Assembly (NCBI GenBank): GCA_017502525.1
Contig: JAFVUV010000032.1
Span: 62,001 to 126,000, forward strand
Direction of reading: 5' to 3'
Length of the DNA stretch: 64,000 nucleotides
Source: Clostridia bacterium
Lineage (GTDB): Bacteria; Bacillota; Clostridia; Christensenellales; Borkfalkiaceae
Program-made: the position numbers and the translations under genes
Shown: one piece after another, positions 19,607-28,617 of the stretch
Position numbering within the stretch: position 1 is the first letter of the stretch
Layout: every line of letters begins with the position of its first letter
Notes under the pieces: generated by a model
Databases searched by the model: none
The model's input: the letters and a program-made list of their open reading frames with translations, nothing else
What the model was told of the DNA's origin: nothing

Positions 19607-21676
19607 ATGCCGAGAGATTTTGATTTGGGTGTAACCAGAAATATAGGTATAATGGCGCACATTGACGCTGGTAAAACTACCACCACCGAAAGAATTTTGT
19701 TCTACACCGGTAAAACCCATAAGTTAGGTGAAACCCACGAGGGTGGCGCTACTATGGACTGGATGGTTCAAGAACAAGAACGTGGTATCACCATTACGTC
19801 TGCTGCGACCACTTGCTATTGGAAGGGTCACCGTATAAACATTATTGATACCCCCGGACACGTTGACTTCACCGTTGAAGTTGAACGTTCACTCCGTGTA
19901 CTCGACGGCGCCGTTGCTACTTTCTGTGCAAAGGGCGGTGTTGAACCCCAAAGTGAAACCGTATGGCGTCAGGCGGACAAATATAAAGTTCCCCGTATCG
20001 CATACATTAACAAAATGGACATTAACGGTGCTAACTATGATAACGCCGTTAATATGATGAGAGAAAGATTGCACACCAATCCGCTTCCCATCGTTATCCC
20101 CGTTGGCAAGGAAGATACTTTCAAAGGTATCGTTGACGTTATCGAAAGAAAGGCTTATATCTACCTTGACGACTTAGGAAGAGAAATCGACGTAACCGAC
20201 GTTCCTGCAGATATGAAAGACCTCGTTGAAGAATTGAGGGAAAAAATTGTTGAAGTAGCTGCTGAAACCGACGACGCGTTGATGGAAAAATTCTTTGAAG
20301 AAGGCGACCTTTCTATTGATGAAATCAAAAAAGGTTTACGTGCAGCAACTCTCGCTATGAAAGTTACTCCCGTACTTTGCGGTTCATCTTACAAAAACAA
20401 AGGTGTTCAAAACTTGCTTGATGCAGTTGTTGCATACCTTCCAAGTCCTTTGGACGTAGGCGCTGTAAGCGGTGTTAACTTGAAAGGCGAAGAAGCAACC
20501 AGAGAACCTGGTGACGAACAACCTTTCAGCGGTCTTGCATTTAAGATTATGACTGACCCGTTCGTTGGTAAACTTGCGTTCTTCCGTGCTTATTCAGGCG
20601 TACTCAAAACTGGTTCTTACGTTTACAACAGCGTTAAGGGCAAAAAAGAAAGAGTTGCACGTATTCTTCGTATGCACGCTAACCACAGAGAAGAAGTGGA
20701 TGCTGTATACTCTGGTGAAATTTGCGCGCTCGTAGGTTTAAAAGATACGACGACAGGTGATACTCTTTGTGACGAAAGTAATCAAATTATTCTCGAACAA
20801 ATGGAATTCCCAGACCCCGTTATCGAAGTTGCAATCGAACCCAAGACTAAAGCAGGTCAAGAAAAGATGGGCTTTGCTCTTGCAAAACTTGCAGAAGAAG
20901 ACCCCACTTTCAAAACCCACACCGATACCGAAACTGGTCAAACCATTATCGCAGGTATGGGCGAACTTCACCTTGAAATTATCGTAGACAGATTGCTCCG
21001 TGAATTCAGAGTAGAAGCAAACGTTGGTAAACCCCAAGTTTCATACAAAGAAACTATCCGCCAAGCTGTTGAAGCTGAAGGTATGTTCAAGCGTCAATCT
21101 GGTGGTCACGGTCAATACGGTCACTGTAAAATCCGTCTTGAACCACAAGAACCCGGTAAAGGTTACGAATTCGTTGACGAAACCGTTGGCGGTTCAATTC
21201 CTAAGGAATTTATCCAACCTATCAACAAGGGTATTATGGAAGCAAGCAAAAACGGTATTTTAGCAGGTTATGAAGTAGTTGACTTCAAAGTAACCGTTTA
21301 CGACGGTAGTTACCACGACGTTGACTCATCTGAAATGGCGTTTAAGATTGCTGGTTCAATGGCTCTTAAAGATGGTCTTGCAAAAGCAAAGAGCGTTCTC
21401 TTAGAACCGGTAATGAAAGTTGAAATTGTTACGCCGGATGATTATTTCGGTGACCTTATGGGTAACGTAACCGCACGTCGCGGTATCATCCAAGGCACTG
21501 ACGATAGAAACGGTGTAAAAGTTATCGACGCACACATCCCGCTTGCAGAAATGTTTGGTTACGCAACCGACTTGCGTTCAAGAACACAAGGTAGAGGTAA
21601 CTACACAATGCAATTCAGCCACTATTCGGAAGTTCCCAAGTCAGTTGCTGAAAAGATTATGGGTAAAAAAGCATAA
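19607..21676 (+). CDS. fusA: Elongation factor G
   Basis: EF-G is the translocation GTPase of protein synthesis. At 689 residues it has normal length and all G motifs: [10 protein letters not shown] (P-loop), the switch-[10 protein letters not shown] and NKMD. Later domains contain [12 protein letters not shown] and the C-terminal fold ending in [12 protein letters not shown]. It is the third gene of the rpsL-rpsG-fusA operon. The next gene, tuf, has its own strong promoter. Confidence 0.98.
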   Translation: MPRDFDLGVTRNIGIMAHIDAGKTTTTERILFYTGKTHKLGETHEGGATMDWMVQEQERGITITSAATTCYWKGHRINIIDTPGHVDFTVEVERSLRVLDGAVATFCAKGGVEPQSETVWRQADKYKVPRIAYINKMDINGANYDNAVNMMRERLHTNPLPIVIPVGKEDTFKGIVDVIERKAYIYLDDLGREIDVTDVPADMKDLVEELREKIVEVAAETDDALMEKFFEEGDLSIDEIKKGLRAATLAMKVTPVLCGSSYKNKGVQNLLDAVVAYLPSPLDVGAVSGVNLKGEEATREPGDEQPFSGLAFKIMTDPFVGKLAFFRAYSGVLKTGSYVYNSVKGKKERVARILRMHANHREEVDAVYSGEICALVGLKDTTTGDTLCDESNQIILEQMEFPDPVIEVAIEPKTKAGQEKMGFALAKLAEEDPTFKTHTDTETGQTIIAGMGELHLEIIVDRLLREFRVEANVGKPQVSYKETIRQAVEAEGMFKRQSGGHGQYGHCKIRLEPQEPGKGYEFVDETVGGSIPKEFIQPINKGIMEASKNGILAGYEVVDFKVTVYDGSYHDVDSSEMAFKIAGSMALKDGLAKAKSVLLEPVMKVEIVTPDDYFGDLMGNVTARRGIIQGTDDRNGVKVIDAHIPLAEMFGYATDLRSRTQGRGNYTMQFSHYSEVPKSVAEKIMGKKA

Positions 21677-21683
21677 TTAACTG

Positions 21684-21712
21684 TTGACAATTAAACTAAT
21701 TTATTGTAAAAT
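21684..21712 (+). promoter_or_regulatory. tuf promoter
   Basis: TTGACA (21684-21689), a 17-bp spacer and TAAAAT (21707-21712). The leader to tuf is about 75 nt and A/T-rich. Confidence 0.8.
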
Positions 21713-21792
21713 AGAGTTATAGCTTAAAAAAATCAATAAAAAACAAAAAATAAAAAATTATATCATTATTTGAAAATTTGGAGGAAACTATA

Positions 21793-23010
21793 ATGGCAAA
21801 GGCTAAATTCGAAAGAAACAAACCGCACATTAACATCGGTACCATCGGCCACGTTGACCACGGCAAAACCACCCTTACCGCTGCTATCACTATGACTATG
21901 GCTGCTAAGGGTCAAGCTAAGAAAATGAAGTACGATGAAATCGATAAAGCACCTGAAGAAAAGGCAAGAGGTATTACAATTAACACCTCTCACGTTGAAT
22001 ATGAAACCGACAACCGTCACTATGCACACGTTGACTGCCCCGGACACGCTGACTACGTTAAGAACATGATTACCGGTGCTGCTCAAATGGACGGCGCAAT
22101 CCTCGTAGTTGCTGCTACCGACGGTCCGATGCCCCAAACCAGAGAACACATCCTTCTTGCTCGTCAAGTAGGCGTTCCCTATATCGTTGTATTCATGAAC
22201 AAATGTGACCAACTCGACGACCCCGAACTTTTGGAACTCGTTGAAATGGAAATCAGAGAACTTCTCTCTGAATATGGCTTCCCCGGAGACGATACCCCCA
22301 TCATCAAGGGTTCTGCTCTTAAAGCTCTTGAATGCGCTCAAGCAAATGAAGGCGACGCTGTTATCAACGCACCTGAAACTCAATGCATTAAAGAACTTAT
22401 GGACGCTGTAGACAGCTACATTCCTGCTCCTGAACGTGACGAAGCTAAACCCTTCCTTCTCCCTGTAGAAGACGTATTCACGATTTCTGGTCGTGGTACC
22501 GTTGCTACCGGCCGTGTAGAAAGAGGTGTTGCTAAAGTTAACGATCCCGCTGAAATCGTTGGTCTTTCTGAAGAAAGCAGAAATACTGTTATTACCGGTC
22601 TTGAAATGTTCCGTAAACTTCTTGACGAAGCTCAAGCTGGTGACAACGTTGGTGCTCTTCTCCGTGGTATCGACAAGAAAGACATCGAACGTGGACAAGT
22701 TATTGCTAAACCCGGTTCAGTAAAACCCCACACTGATTTCGTTGGTCAAGTGTATATCCTTACCAAAGAAGAAGGTGGCCGTCATACTCCGTTCTTCAAC
22801 AACTATCGTCCTCAATTCTATTTCAGAACTACCGACGTTACCGGTTCAATCAAACTTCCTGAAGGCGTAGAAATGGTTATGCCTGGTGATAACATTGAAA
22901 TGAACGTTCAACTCATCACTCCTATCGCTATGGAAGAAGGTCTCCGTTTCGCTATCCGTGAAGGCGGCAGAACCGTTGGTTCAGGCGTTGTTGCTAAAAT
23001 CGTTAAATAA
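21793..23010 (+). CDS. tuf: Elongation factor Tu
   Basis: EF-Tu delivers aminoacyl-tRNA to the ribosome. ATG 21793 ([17 protein letters not shown]) is chosen because GGAGG (21780-21784) precedes it; an upstream in-frame start would read through the ribosome site. The 405-residue protein has the [11 protein letters not shown]-loop, [30 protein letters not shown] and the C-terminal barrel domains. It has its own promoter, and a strong terminator follows. Codon use is biased as in highly expressed genes. Confidence 0.98.
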   Translation: MAKAKFERNKPHINIGTIGHVDHGKTTLTAAITMTMAAKGQAKKMKYDEIDKAPEEKARGITINTSHVEYETDNRHYAHVDCPGHADYVKNMITGAAQMDGAILVVAATDGPMPQTREHILLARQVGVPYIVVFMNKCDQLDDPELLELVEMEIRELLSEYGFPGDDTPIIKGSALKALECAQANEGDAVINAPETQCIKELMDAVDSYIPAPERDEAKPFLLPVEDVFTISGRGTVATGRVERGVAKVNDPAEIVGLSEESRNTVITGLEMFRKLLDEAQAGDNVGALLRGIDKKDIERGQVIAKPGSVKPHTDFVGQVYILTKEEGGRHTPFFNNYRPQFYFRTTDVTGSIKLPEGVEMVMPGDNIEMNVQLITPIAMEEGLRFAIREGGRTVGSGVVAKIVK

Positions 23011-23040
23011 TTACGGTTTAAGTTAATACTTGTAAATAAA

Positions 23041-23066
23041 GGCGTAGATTTTTCTACGCCTTTTTT
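23041..23066 (+). terminator. tuf terminator
   Basis: GGCGTAGA (23041-23048) and TCTACGCC (23053-23060) form the stem, followed by six T. Confidence 0.9.
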
Positions 23067-23113
23067 ATCACCAAAATTTTTAAAAATTTTATTATTTTTG
23101 TGCTATGAACTTA

Positions 23114-23142
23114 TTGAAAAATAATTGCAAGTGTGATAGAAT
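23114..23142 (+). promoter_or_regulatory. Promoter of the esterase gene
   Basis: TTGAAA (23114-23119), a 17-bp spacer and TAGAAT (23137-23142), with an extended TGA just before the -10. Confidence 0.7.
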
Positions 23143-23159
23143 TTGTTCATAGGTGAATT

Positions 23160-24107
23160 ATGGCGTCAATTAGAGGAAAATTAACTAAAATGTATTTGGG
23201 TAAAATGGGCAACTTAAATCCCAATAAAAATCCAAACGCAGTTGAAAAAATGAATAAATTAGCCTCCGTTGCTATGAACGACAAATGTCCTTTAGGTTAT
23301 TCGCTAGAAAAAGTCGTTACTAAAAAAGGCACGAAGTACGAAAAAGTTTTTAAAAGTGGTGTTAAAAGAAGCGAAAAAGTTATTTACTACTTACACGGTG
23401 GCGCGTATATTTCAGGCTTAGTTTCGTTATATAGAAAACTAGCACCGCAATTTTTGAAATATACAGGTGCGGATACAATATTATTAGACTATCGTACGGC
23501 TCCGGAATATAAATATCCCACGCAGTTAAACGAAGCGTTAGACGTTTGGCACGATCTTATTGACAATCAAGGTTACGACCCCAAAAATATTATAATCGGT
23601 GGTGATTCTGCGGGCGCGAACTTGACTTTAGCATTGCTACTTAAAATTCGCGACGAAGGATTCAAAATGCCACTAGCTGCATTTTGTTTTTCGGCTTGGG
23701 CAGATATGACGGGTAAAGGCGAAAGTTATAAAGCAAACTATGCTAACGATATATTGTTTGGAGAAAAAGGCAAGATAGCAAGCATAGAAGACCAAGAAAA
23801 ATTATTAAATGGTGAAATATTCTGCTTTATAGGTGATGCTGATAGATACGACCCTTACGTTTCACCAGTGTATGGTGAATTTCACGGTTTTCCGCCAATG
23901 TATTTTGCAGTCGGTGGACACGAGATGTTGCTTGATGATACGCTTACGGTTGTTAAAAAGTTAAAGGAAAACAATGTGGAAGTCGTTTTAGACGTTCAGC
24001 GTGAGATGTTTCACGTTTATCCGCTTTACGGGATGTTCGTGCCAGAAGGTAGAAAGTCGTTTCTTGACACAATGACTTTTATTAAAAATAAATTTGCAGG
24101 CAAATAA
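23160..24107 (+). CDS. Alpha/beta-hydrolase, HSL-type esterase
   Basis: This probable carboxylesterase or deacetylase of the hormone-sensitive-lipase family has 315 residues. The oxyanion motif HGGAY lies near residue 80 and the nucleophile elbow GDSAG near 144. A late acidic residue (around DD in MLLDDT) and the His in EMFHVYP complete a plausible catalytic triad. There is no signal peptide, so it acts in the cytoplasm. It is transcribed from its own promoter, alone, and shares a bidirectional terminator with hup. The natural substrate cannot be predicted; small acyl esters are typical of the family. Confidence 0.85.
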   Translation: MASIRGKLTKMYLGKMGNLNPNKNPNAVEKMNKLASVAMNDKCPLGYSLEKVVTKKGTKYEKVFKSGVKRSEKVIYYLHGGAYISGLVSLYRKLAPQFLKYTGADTILLDYRTAPEYKYPTQLNEALDVWHDLIDNQGYDPKNIIIGGDSAGANLTLALLLKIRDEGFKMPLAAFCFSAWADMTGKGESYKANYANDILFGEKGKIASIEDQEKLLNGEIFCFIGDADRYDPYVSPVYGEFHGFPPMYFAVGGHEMLLDDTLTVVKKLKENNVEVVLDVQREMFHVYPLYGMFVPEGRKSFLDTMTFIKNKFAGK

Positions 24108-24124
24108 ATAATAAATTTAAAAAT

Positions 24125-24155
24125 AAAAAACGCGACGAATTTTCGTCGCGTTTTT
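24125..24155. terminator. Bidirectional terminator between esterase and hup
   Basis: The perfect stem AACGCGACGAA / TTCGTCGCGTT is flanked by A and T runs on either side, serving both convergent genes. Confidence 0.88.
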
Positions 24156-24167
24156 AACGTTTTAAAA

Positions 24168-24440
24168 TTAATTGAAAGAATCCTTGTAAGCTTTACCGAA
24201 TTTAAATGCAGGAATTTTTGTTTCAGAAACTCTGATTTTTTCGCCGGTTTTAGGATTAAAACCGTCTCTTTCGGGTTTAGTTTTAATTTCAAACGTTCCA
24301 AATCCTGAGATTTGGATTTTTTCGCCTGCGTTAAGTCCGTCAGTTATTGCGCCAATAAATCCGTCAAGCGCGATGGAAGCATCTTTTAGCGTGATGCCTG
24401 CCTTGTTGGCAATTGCCCTTACCAATTCATTTTTGTTCAT
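24168..24440 (-). CDS. hup: HU family DNA-binding protein
   Basis: A 90-residue nucleoid protein that bends DNA as a dimer. The sequence begins MNKNELVRAIANKAGI, followed by the GEKIQISGFGTFEIK and TGEKIRVSETKIPAFKFGKAYKD segments of the beta-arm and C-terminal region. It is a single gene with a GGAGG ribosome site, its own promoter at 24469-24496 and a terminator shared with the esterase gene. Confidence 0.97.
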   Translation of the reverse strand: MNKNELVRAIANKAGITLKDASIALDGFIGAITDGLNAGEKIQISGFGTFEIKTKPERDGFNPKTGEKIRVSETKIPAFKFGKAYKDSFN

Positions 24441-24468
24441 ATAACAAACCTCCTCATATTATACAATA

Positions 24469-24496
24469 AGTATAACACATATAAAAATTTTTTCAA
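24469..24496 (-). promoter_or_regulatory. hup promoter
   Basis: Minus strand: TTGAAA (24496-24491), a 16-bp spacer and TATACT (24474-24469). Confidence 0.65.
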
Positions 24497-24574
24497 GTAT
24501 TTTTTTAAAAAACATAGCGAAAAATCAATAAAATTGTCTAATTTTGGCGTTTTTTATTTAAAAATTGTTTACAC

Positions 24575-24603
24575 TTGACATTTTTTACCATTTTGATTAA
24601 TAT
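24575..24603 (+). promoter_or_regulatory. Promoter of the unknown gene at 24627
   Basis: TTGACA (24575-24580), a 17-bp spacer and TAATAT (24598-24603). The start codon follows 23 bp later. Confidence 0.8.
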
Positions 24604-24626
24604 TTATACGCTTGTAGGTGATTAAA

Positions 24627-25763
24627 ATGGAAAATAATTTAGTAAACCAATTAAACTTAAATTTAAAAACCGTCGAACAAACGCTAGAAACGTTATATAA
24701 TAAAGAAAAAAACGCAACTTCAAACGGCAATAAAGTTATCTTTTATTCTAAGGCAAATTTTGATGAGGCGCTAAAGTCAGTAGCACCGTATTTAAAGGTG
24801 GCGATATTTTGCAAGCATAAAACTTTTTTAAGCATAGGTAAACAATACGTTGACAAGCTTAAATGTTTAGGGAATAAAACAGTTTGTTTTGTAGTGGCAG
24901 ATGATTTTCAATTTACCGTATCAAGTTCGTGCGGGGCGTTCAATCTCTCTGAAGACGTGAGAACTGTTATCGTGCTTGACCACGATTTATATAGTTTTGC
25001 TCTTTATTTTAGTACAATACGAAAAATAAGTGTTATTTTTATTGCTGATTGCTTGTATCCAGAAATTTTTTATGCAAAATTATACGTTTCAAACCTGCAA
25101 ACAATAGATAATTTTAACCTAAACACCGAAAGACACGTTGTATTAAACGATTATGACAAGGCGAAAATAGACCTTTACGTAATTGCAATGCAGTTTTCGC
25201 TAAGCGAGTTTTGTGCGTTTAATTGCATTAACGGAATAGTTGATGCCAAACTTTATGAGTTTCTTGAAAAGGAAAAGGGGCAAACGAACGTTATAAGTTT
25301 ATTAAAACTTTATTATTACGATTTGCTTTTAGATGGTAAAATTTTTGAAAACAGTTCCGTAAGAGAATTTTGCTTATTATCTAATAAATCTCTATCCGCC
25401 CAGACGGCTTTAATCTTGATAAGTAAAATAGTTAAAGATTTAATTAATAACAGTTTAAAAGAAGATATTGATTATAATAAGTTGTCAAAGAAAATTCAAC
25501 TGATTACAGGCGAAAAATTAGCCAACGTTATTTCAAGATTAAACAAAAATCTTAAAATTATCGATGAGAAAAAAACCGTTTTATTATACGCATCTAAAAG
25601 TTTTATAAATGAAGTAATGGATATAAATAAACTTACAGAAGGGAAATTAACAAAAAAAACCGTTCAGAAAAAATTTAATTCTATTTATAGCGTGTGTGGA
25701 TATTCTTTAGGGATAAACGCTTTGACGCTTGCAAAAGAAAAAAACTTTATTTATAAATTATAA
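24627..25763 (+). CDS. Hypothetical protein with Rossmann-like N-terminus
   Basis: I do not recognise this 378-residue protein. ATG 24627 is preferred over GTG 24618 because TAGGTG (24615-24620) fits it as ribosome site. Residues 35-170 alternate predicted strands and helices (KVIFYSKANF, KVAIFCKH, KTVCFVVAD, RTVIVLDHD, ISVIFIADCLYP), like a Rossmann-type domain. The rest is mainly helical. This two-part layout recalls the dehydroquinate-synthase/iron-alcohol-dehydrogenase fold, but the metal-binding histidines and nucleotide motifs of active members are not evident. It may be a degenerate, non-catalytic relative. There are no membrane segments. It has its own consensus promoter, and the next gene starts after a hairpin that traps its ribosome site. 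Confidence 0.6.
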   Translation: MENNLVNQLNLNLKTVEQTLETLYNKEKNATSNGNKVIFYSKANFDEALKSVAPYLKVAIFCKHKTFLSIGKQYVDKLKCLGNKTVCFVVADDFQFTVSSSCGAFNLSEDVRTVIVLDHDLYSFALYFSTIRKISVIFIADCLYPEIFYAKLYVSNLQTIDNFNLNTERHVVLNDYDKAKIDLYVIAMQFSLSEFCAFNCINGIVDAKLYEFLEKEKGQTNVISLLKLYYYDLLLDGKIFENSSVREFCLLSNKSLSAQTALILISKIVKDLINNSLKEDIDYNKLSKKIQLITGEKLANVISRLNKNLKIIDEKKTVLLYASKSFINEVMDINKLTEGKLTKKTVQKKFNSIYSVCGYSLGINALTLAKEKNFIYKL

Positions 25764-25789
25764 AGTGTATAAAATCATTAAAACAAGTC

Positions 25790-25818
25790 AATACTCTTCG
25801 TAAATCGCGGAGGGTATT
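25790..25818 (+). promoter_or_regulatory. Hairpin that sequesters the ribosome site of the 25822 gene
   Basis: AATACTCTTCG (25790-25800) pairs with CGGAGGGTATT (25808-25818) through 11 positions (two G-U), with loop TAAATCG and a following T run. The only Shine-Dalgarno, GGAGG, is inside the 3' arm and the ATG begins three bases later. It looks like a terminator for the upstream gene that doubles as a translation gate. Confidence 0.65.
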
Positions 25819-25821
25819 TTT

Positions 25822-26238
25822 ATGTTTAAAAGATTAACGGTGATTTTTAGTGCAGTTTTATTAATCTTTGTCTTTTACTCATTTTCATCGTATCCTATTT
25901 TTTATAAATATTCAAACTGTTTAGAGTTATACTTAAATTCTGCATCATCTACGGCTAATATAGTTAACGCAAAAGTTGGTTCGCGCTGGTTTTACACTAA
26001 CATACGTGGTGAAAGTTTTAAGGCGGATAAAGATTCATTTGATATGAATGCTTTTTTAAGCGACTATTCGGCGCGCGTGGTATTTATAGAAGAGATTGAA
26101 GAAGGAATATCTTATTACGCGTATTCGCCCAAAATTAAATATCGATTTAAGCTTTTAGATAAAACCATAAATCTTCAGATATTTATCGGAAATAATCAAG
26201 TTACGGTGGGTGCTCCCATAATTTTTGGAAGTTTTTAG
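25822..26238 (+). CDS. Hypothetical small exported or membrane-anchored protein
   Basis: This 138-residue protein is of unknown function. An N-terminal hydrophobic stretch (residues 5-24, RLTVIFSAVLLIFVFYSFSS) is a likely uncleaved signal anchor; no lipobox Cys follows. The external part is rich in aromatic residues and predicted strands (GSRWFYTNIRGESFKAD, ISYYAYSPKIKYRFKL, INLQIFIGNNQVTVG), suggesting a small beta-rich domain. It lies 65 bp before a SpoIIQ-like LytM gene, in the same direction. An accessory role in the same envelope or sporulation-like process is possible, but only from position. Its ribosome site is buried in a hairpin. Confidence 0.7.
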   Translation: MFKRLTVIFSAVLLIFVFYSFSSYPIFYKYSNCLELYLNSASSTANIVNAKVGSRWFYTNIRGESFKADKDSFDMNAFLSDYSARVVFIEEIEEGISYYAYSPKIKYRFKLLDKTINLQIFIGNNQVTVGAPIIFGSF

Positions 26239-26303
26239 AAAAAACAGGTATATTATTTTTTAATTGTGGCAATAAACCCCGTAAAGAAAAAAGGAGATTG
26301 ATT

Positions 26304-26969
26304 ATGAAAAAACAACCAAGTAGATTTTTAACTTTTATGAGAAGAAACGCCTTGTATTTGATTTTAGCAGCGTGTATTCTTGCTGTAGGGCTTTCAGTAA
26401 CGTTAATGTTGATTAAACAAACCAACGATTTGAGCAACTCTTTAGATAGACCTACGATTACCGACCCTATCGACCCTGATGAACCGGATAATCCCACTCA
26501 ACCGAACGAGCCAACTGAGCCTGACCAACCCGAACAACCGGTAGTTAAACCTATCACGTTTATAATGCCCGTTGCAAATAGTTCTAGCATAGGCGAATAC
26601 GTTGAAACGATGGCGTGGAACAGTACGTTAGGCAGATATTCAGCGCATAAAGCGATTGACTTTTATGCAGACGAAGGAAGTGCTGTTATGGCCGTTTACG
26701 ACGGCGTAGTAGAAAGTGTAGTAAACTCTCTATTAAGCGGAATTACAATCACCATAGACCACGGAAACGGACTTAAAACCGTATACAACTCACTTGCTGA
26801 CGGAGACGGCGTAGTAGAAGGACAAGCAGTTAAACAAGGTGATATTATAGGCGAAGTTTCAGTTTCAAATAGGCAAGAACATTTAGCGGGTGCACACTTG
26901 CATTTTGAAGTGTATGAAAACGGAGAAAAAATCGACCCGATTAAATATCTTGAATTTAACGAAAAATAA
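26304..26969 (+). CDS. M23/LytM-domain membrane protein, SpoIIQ-like
   Basis: The 221-residue protein has a short cytoplasmic N-terminus and one membrane helix (about residues 17-38). A Pro/Asp/Glu-rich linker of DP, EP and QP repeats (about 50-75) leads to a LytM peptidase domain. The zinc ligands appear intact: SAHKAIDF (H-x3-D) and GAHLHFEV (H-x-H). The architecture matches clostridial SpoIIQ, which spans the forespore membrane and pairs with SpoIIIAH. The active-site residues suggest a working endopeptidase or tight wall binding. ATG 26304 is chosen over TTG 26298 because of AAGGAG at 26291-26296. Without other sporulation genes nearby, it could also be a general cell-wall hydrolase. Confidence 0.8.
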   Translation: MKKQPSRFLTFMRRNALYLILAACILAVGLSVTLMLIKQTNDLSNSLDRPTITDPIDPDEPDNPTQPNEPTEPDQPEQPVVKPITFIMPVANSSSIGEYVETMAWNSTLGRYSAHKAIDFYADEGSAVMAVYDGVVESVVNSLLSGITITIDHGNGLKTVYNSLADGDGVVEGQAVKQGDIIGEVSVSNRQEHLAGAHLHFEVYENGEKIDPIKYLEFNEK

Positions 26970-26992
26970 ATATTAGGTTATTAAAAGGCTTG

Positions 26993-27035
26993 ACCCCGAA
27001 TAAGATATTAAAAAAATATCTGTTCGGGGTTTTTT
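26993..27035 (+). terminator. Intrinsic terminator abutting the start codon of the M1 peptidase gene
   Basis: ACCCCGAA (26993-27000) pairs with TTCGGGGT (27023-27030), with an inner AGATATT/AATATCT stem and six T (27030-27035) directly followed by ATG 27036. No ribosome site exists outside the hairpin. It ends the LytM transcript and at the same time occupies the initiation region of the next gene. Confidence 0.85.
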
Positions 27036-28490
27036 ATGAAAAAAACGTCTTTTGTTTTAGTAGCAATTTTTCTTTTAGCGTGTGTGCCTTTTGCCGTGGG
27101 GTGCAAAAACGGTCAAAGTGCGCGCACTCATTATCAAATTAACGCAACGTTAAACGAATACACTCTTACGGCAACTCAAACTGTAAATTATTATAATGAT
27201 ACCGATACGGTAATTAACTTTCTAAAATTTAATCTTTATGCAAACGCTTATAGGAAGGATGCTAAATATTCGCCCGTAAGTGCTCAAAATTATTCTCAAT
27301 CATATCCTAACGGACAAAGTTTTGGAAATATAGAAATTAAAAACGTTGTTGCACAAGGTCAAAACGTGGATTTTTCGATAGAAGGGGAAGATAAAAACGT
27401 TCTGTTAGTCCCGTTAATTGCAGAAATTTTTCCAGACGAAAGGGCAAAAATTGTTATAGAGTATACGGTTAATTTAGCTAACGTTATATCAAGAACGGGC
27501 TATAACGCTAAAACTATAAATTTAGCGAATTTTTATCCTATTTTGTGCGTCAAAGATAAGGACGGTTTTTATGAATGCGTTTATTATTCGGCAGGCGACC
27601 CTTTTTACAGCGATTGCGCAGACTACGAGGTGAGTTTTAGTTGTAATAGCGAATACGTTGTTTCTTCAAGCGGTCAAAAGATTTCTGAAAACGTAAACGG
27701 AGATATTGCTACGTATAAATTCAAGTTAGATAATGCACGCTCTTTTGCTTTCGTTCTTTCTAAAGAATTTCAAGTGATTAATAAAAAAAGCAACGACGTA
27801 GAAATTTATTACTATTACTATGATGACAAAACTCCCGAACAGTCTTTAGATTACGCGGTAAAAAGTTTTGAGTTTTTTTATAGTCAGTTTGGGTGTTACC
27901 CGTATTCTACCTATTCGGTAACGCAAACCAAATTCGTGCAAGGTGGTATGGAGTATCCTGCACTAGTTATGATTAGCGATTGTCTTGAAGAAGGGGCTTA
28001 CGGCGAAGTTATCGTACACGAAACTGCACATCAATGGTGGCAAACGGCGGTAGGGAATAATGAGATTGAATACGGTTTTTTAGACGAAGGACTTGCAGAA
28101 TATTCTGTTATTTTGTTTTACGAACGTTTTAGCGAATACGGGCTTTCGCGTGAAAATATGATTAAAAGCGCAGAGCAAACGTATAAGGTATTTTGCACGG
28201 TATCTGATAAACTTTTCGGCAAAGTCGACACGAAAATGCTGAGAAGTTTAAAAGACTTTAACAGTGAATACGAATACGTTAATATGGCATATATAAAACC
28301 TTGCATAATGTATGATAATTTACGCAAAACGATAGGCGAAAAAAGATTTTTTTCGGGCTTGAAAAAGTATTATTCCGAGTATATTTATAAAAACGCTACT
28401 CCCGACGATTTGGTGGGATGCTTTGAAAAAATAGGGGCGGGAACTAACGGCTTTTTCGACAGTTTTTTCAATGGCAAAGTAATAATTTAA
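27036..28490 (+). CDS. M1-family zinc metallopeptidase lipoprotein
   Basis: This surface-anchored aminopeptidase-like protein has 484 residues. A lipoprotein signal (MKKTSFVLVAIFLLACVPFAVGC) ends in a lipobox Cys near residue 23, which also fixes the start. A beta-sandwich N-domain precedes the catalytic domain. The exopeptidase loop GGMEYP (GAMEN-like) lies about 25 residues before the zinc site HETAHQWW near residues 328-335, and the third ligand is in the downstream DEGLAEY. It lacks the C-terminal helical domain of classic aminopeptidase N, like many bacterial M1 lipoproteins. Expression is odd because its ATG directly follows a terminator with no free Shine-Dalgarno. Confidence 0.9.
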   Translation: MKKTSFVLVAIFLLACVPFAVGCKNGQSARTHYQINATLNEYTLTATQTVNYYNDTDTVINFLKFNLYANAYRKDAKYSPVSAQNYSQSYPNGQSFGNIEIKNVVAQGQNVDFSIEGEDKNVLLVPLIAEIFPDERAKIVIEYTVNLANVISRTGYNAKTINLANFYPILCVKDKDGFYECVYYSAGDPFYSDCADYEVSFSCNSEYVVSSSGQKISENVNGDIATYKFKLDNARSFAFVLSKEFQVINKKSNDVEIYYYYYDDKTPEQSLDYAVKSFEFFYSQFGCYPYSTYSVTQTKFVQGGMEYPALVMISDCLEEGAYGEVIVHETAHQWWQTAVGNNEIEYGFLDEGLAEYSVILFYERFSEYGLSRENMIKSAEQTYKVFCTVSDKLFGKVDTKMLRSLKDFNSEYEYVNMAYIKPCIMYDNLRKTIGEKRFFSGLKKYYSEYIYKNATPDDLVGCFEKIGAGTNGFFDSFFNGKVII

Positions 28491-28551
28491 ACAACTATGC
28501 TTGTAAATTTATAAAAATAAAATAATTTAGCGATTTAATAAAATATATCTA

Positions 28552-28580
28552 TTGACAAATTCCTTGTAAAATGTTAGAAT
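28552..28580 (+). promoter_or_regulatory. Promoter of the BspA-type lipoprotein gene
   Basis: TTGACA (28552-28557), a 17-bp spacer and TAGAAT (28575-28580). Confidence 0.82.
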
Positions 28581-28617
28581 TATTGAGTATATTAGAACAG
28601 TTTATCAAGGAGTTTTT

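Noticed and set aside
21766..22698. A 310-codon open frame antisense to tuf
   Set aside because: It is a codon-bias shadow of the EF-Tu gene, with no ribosome site, no promoter and a sequence resembling no family.
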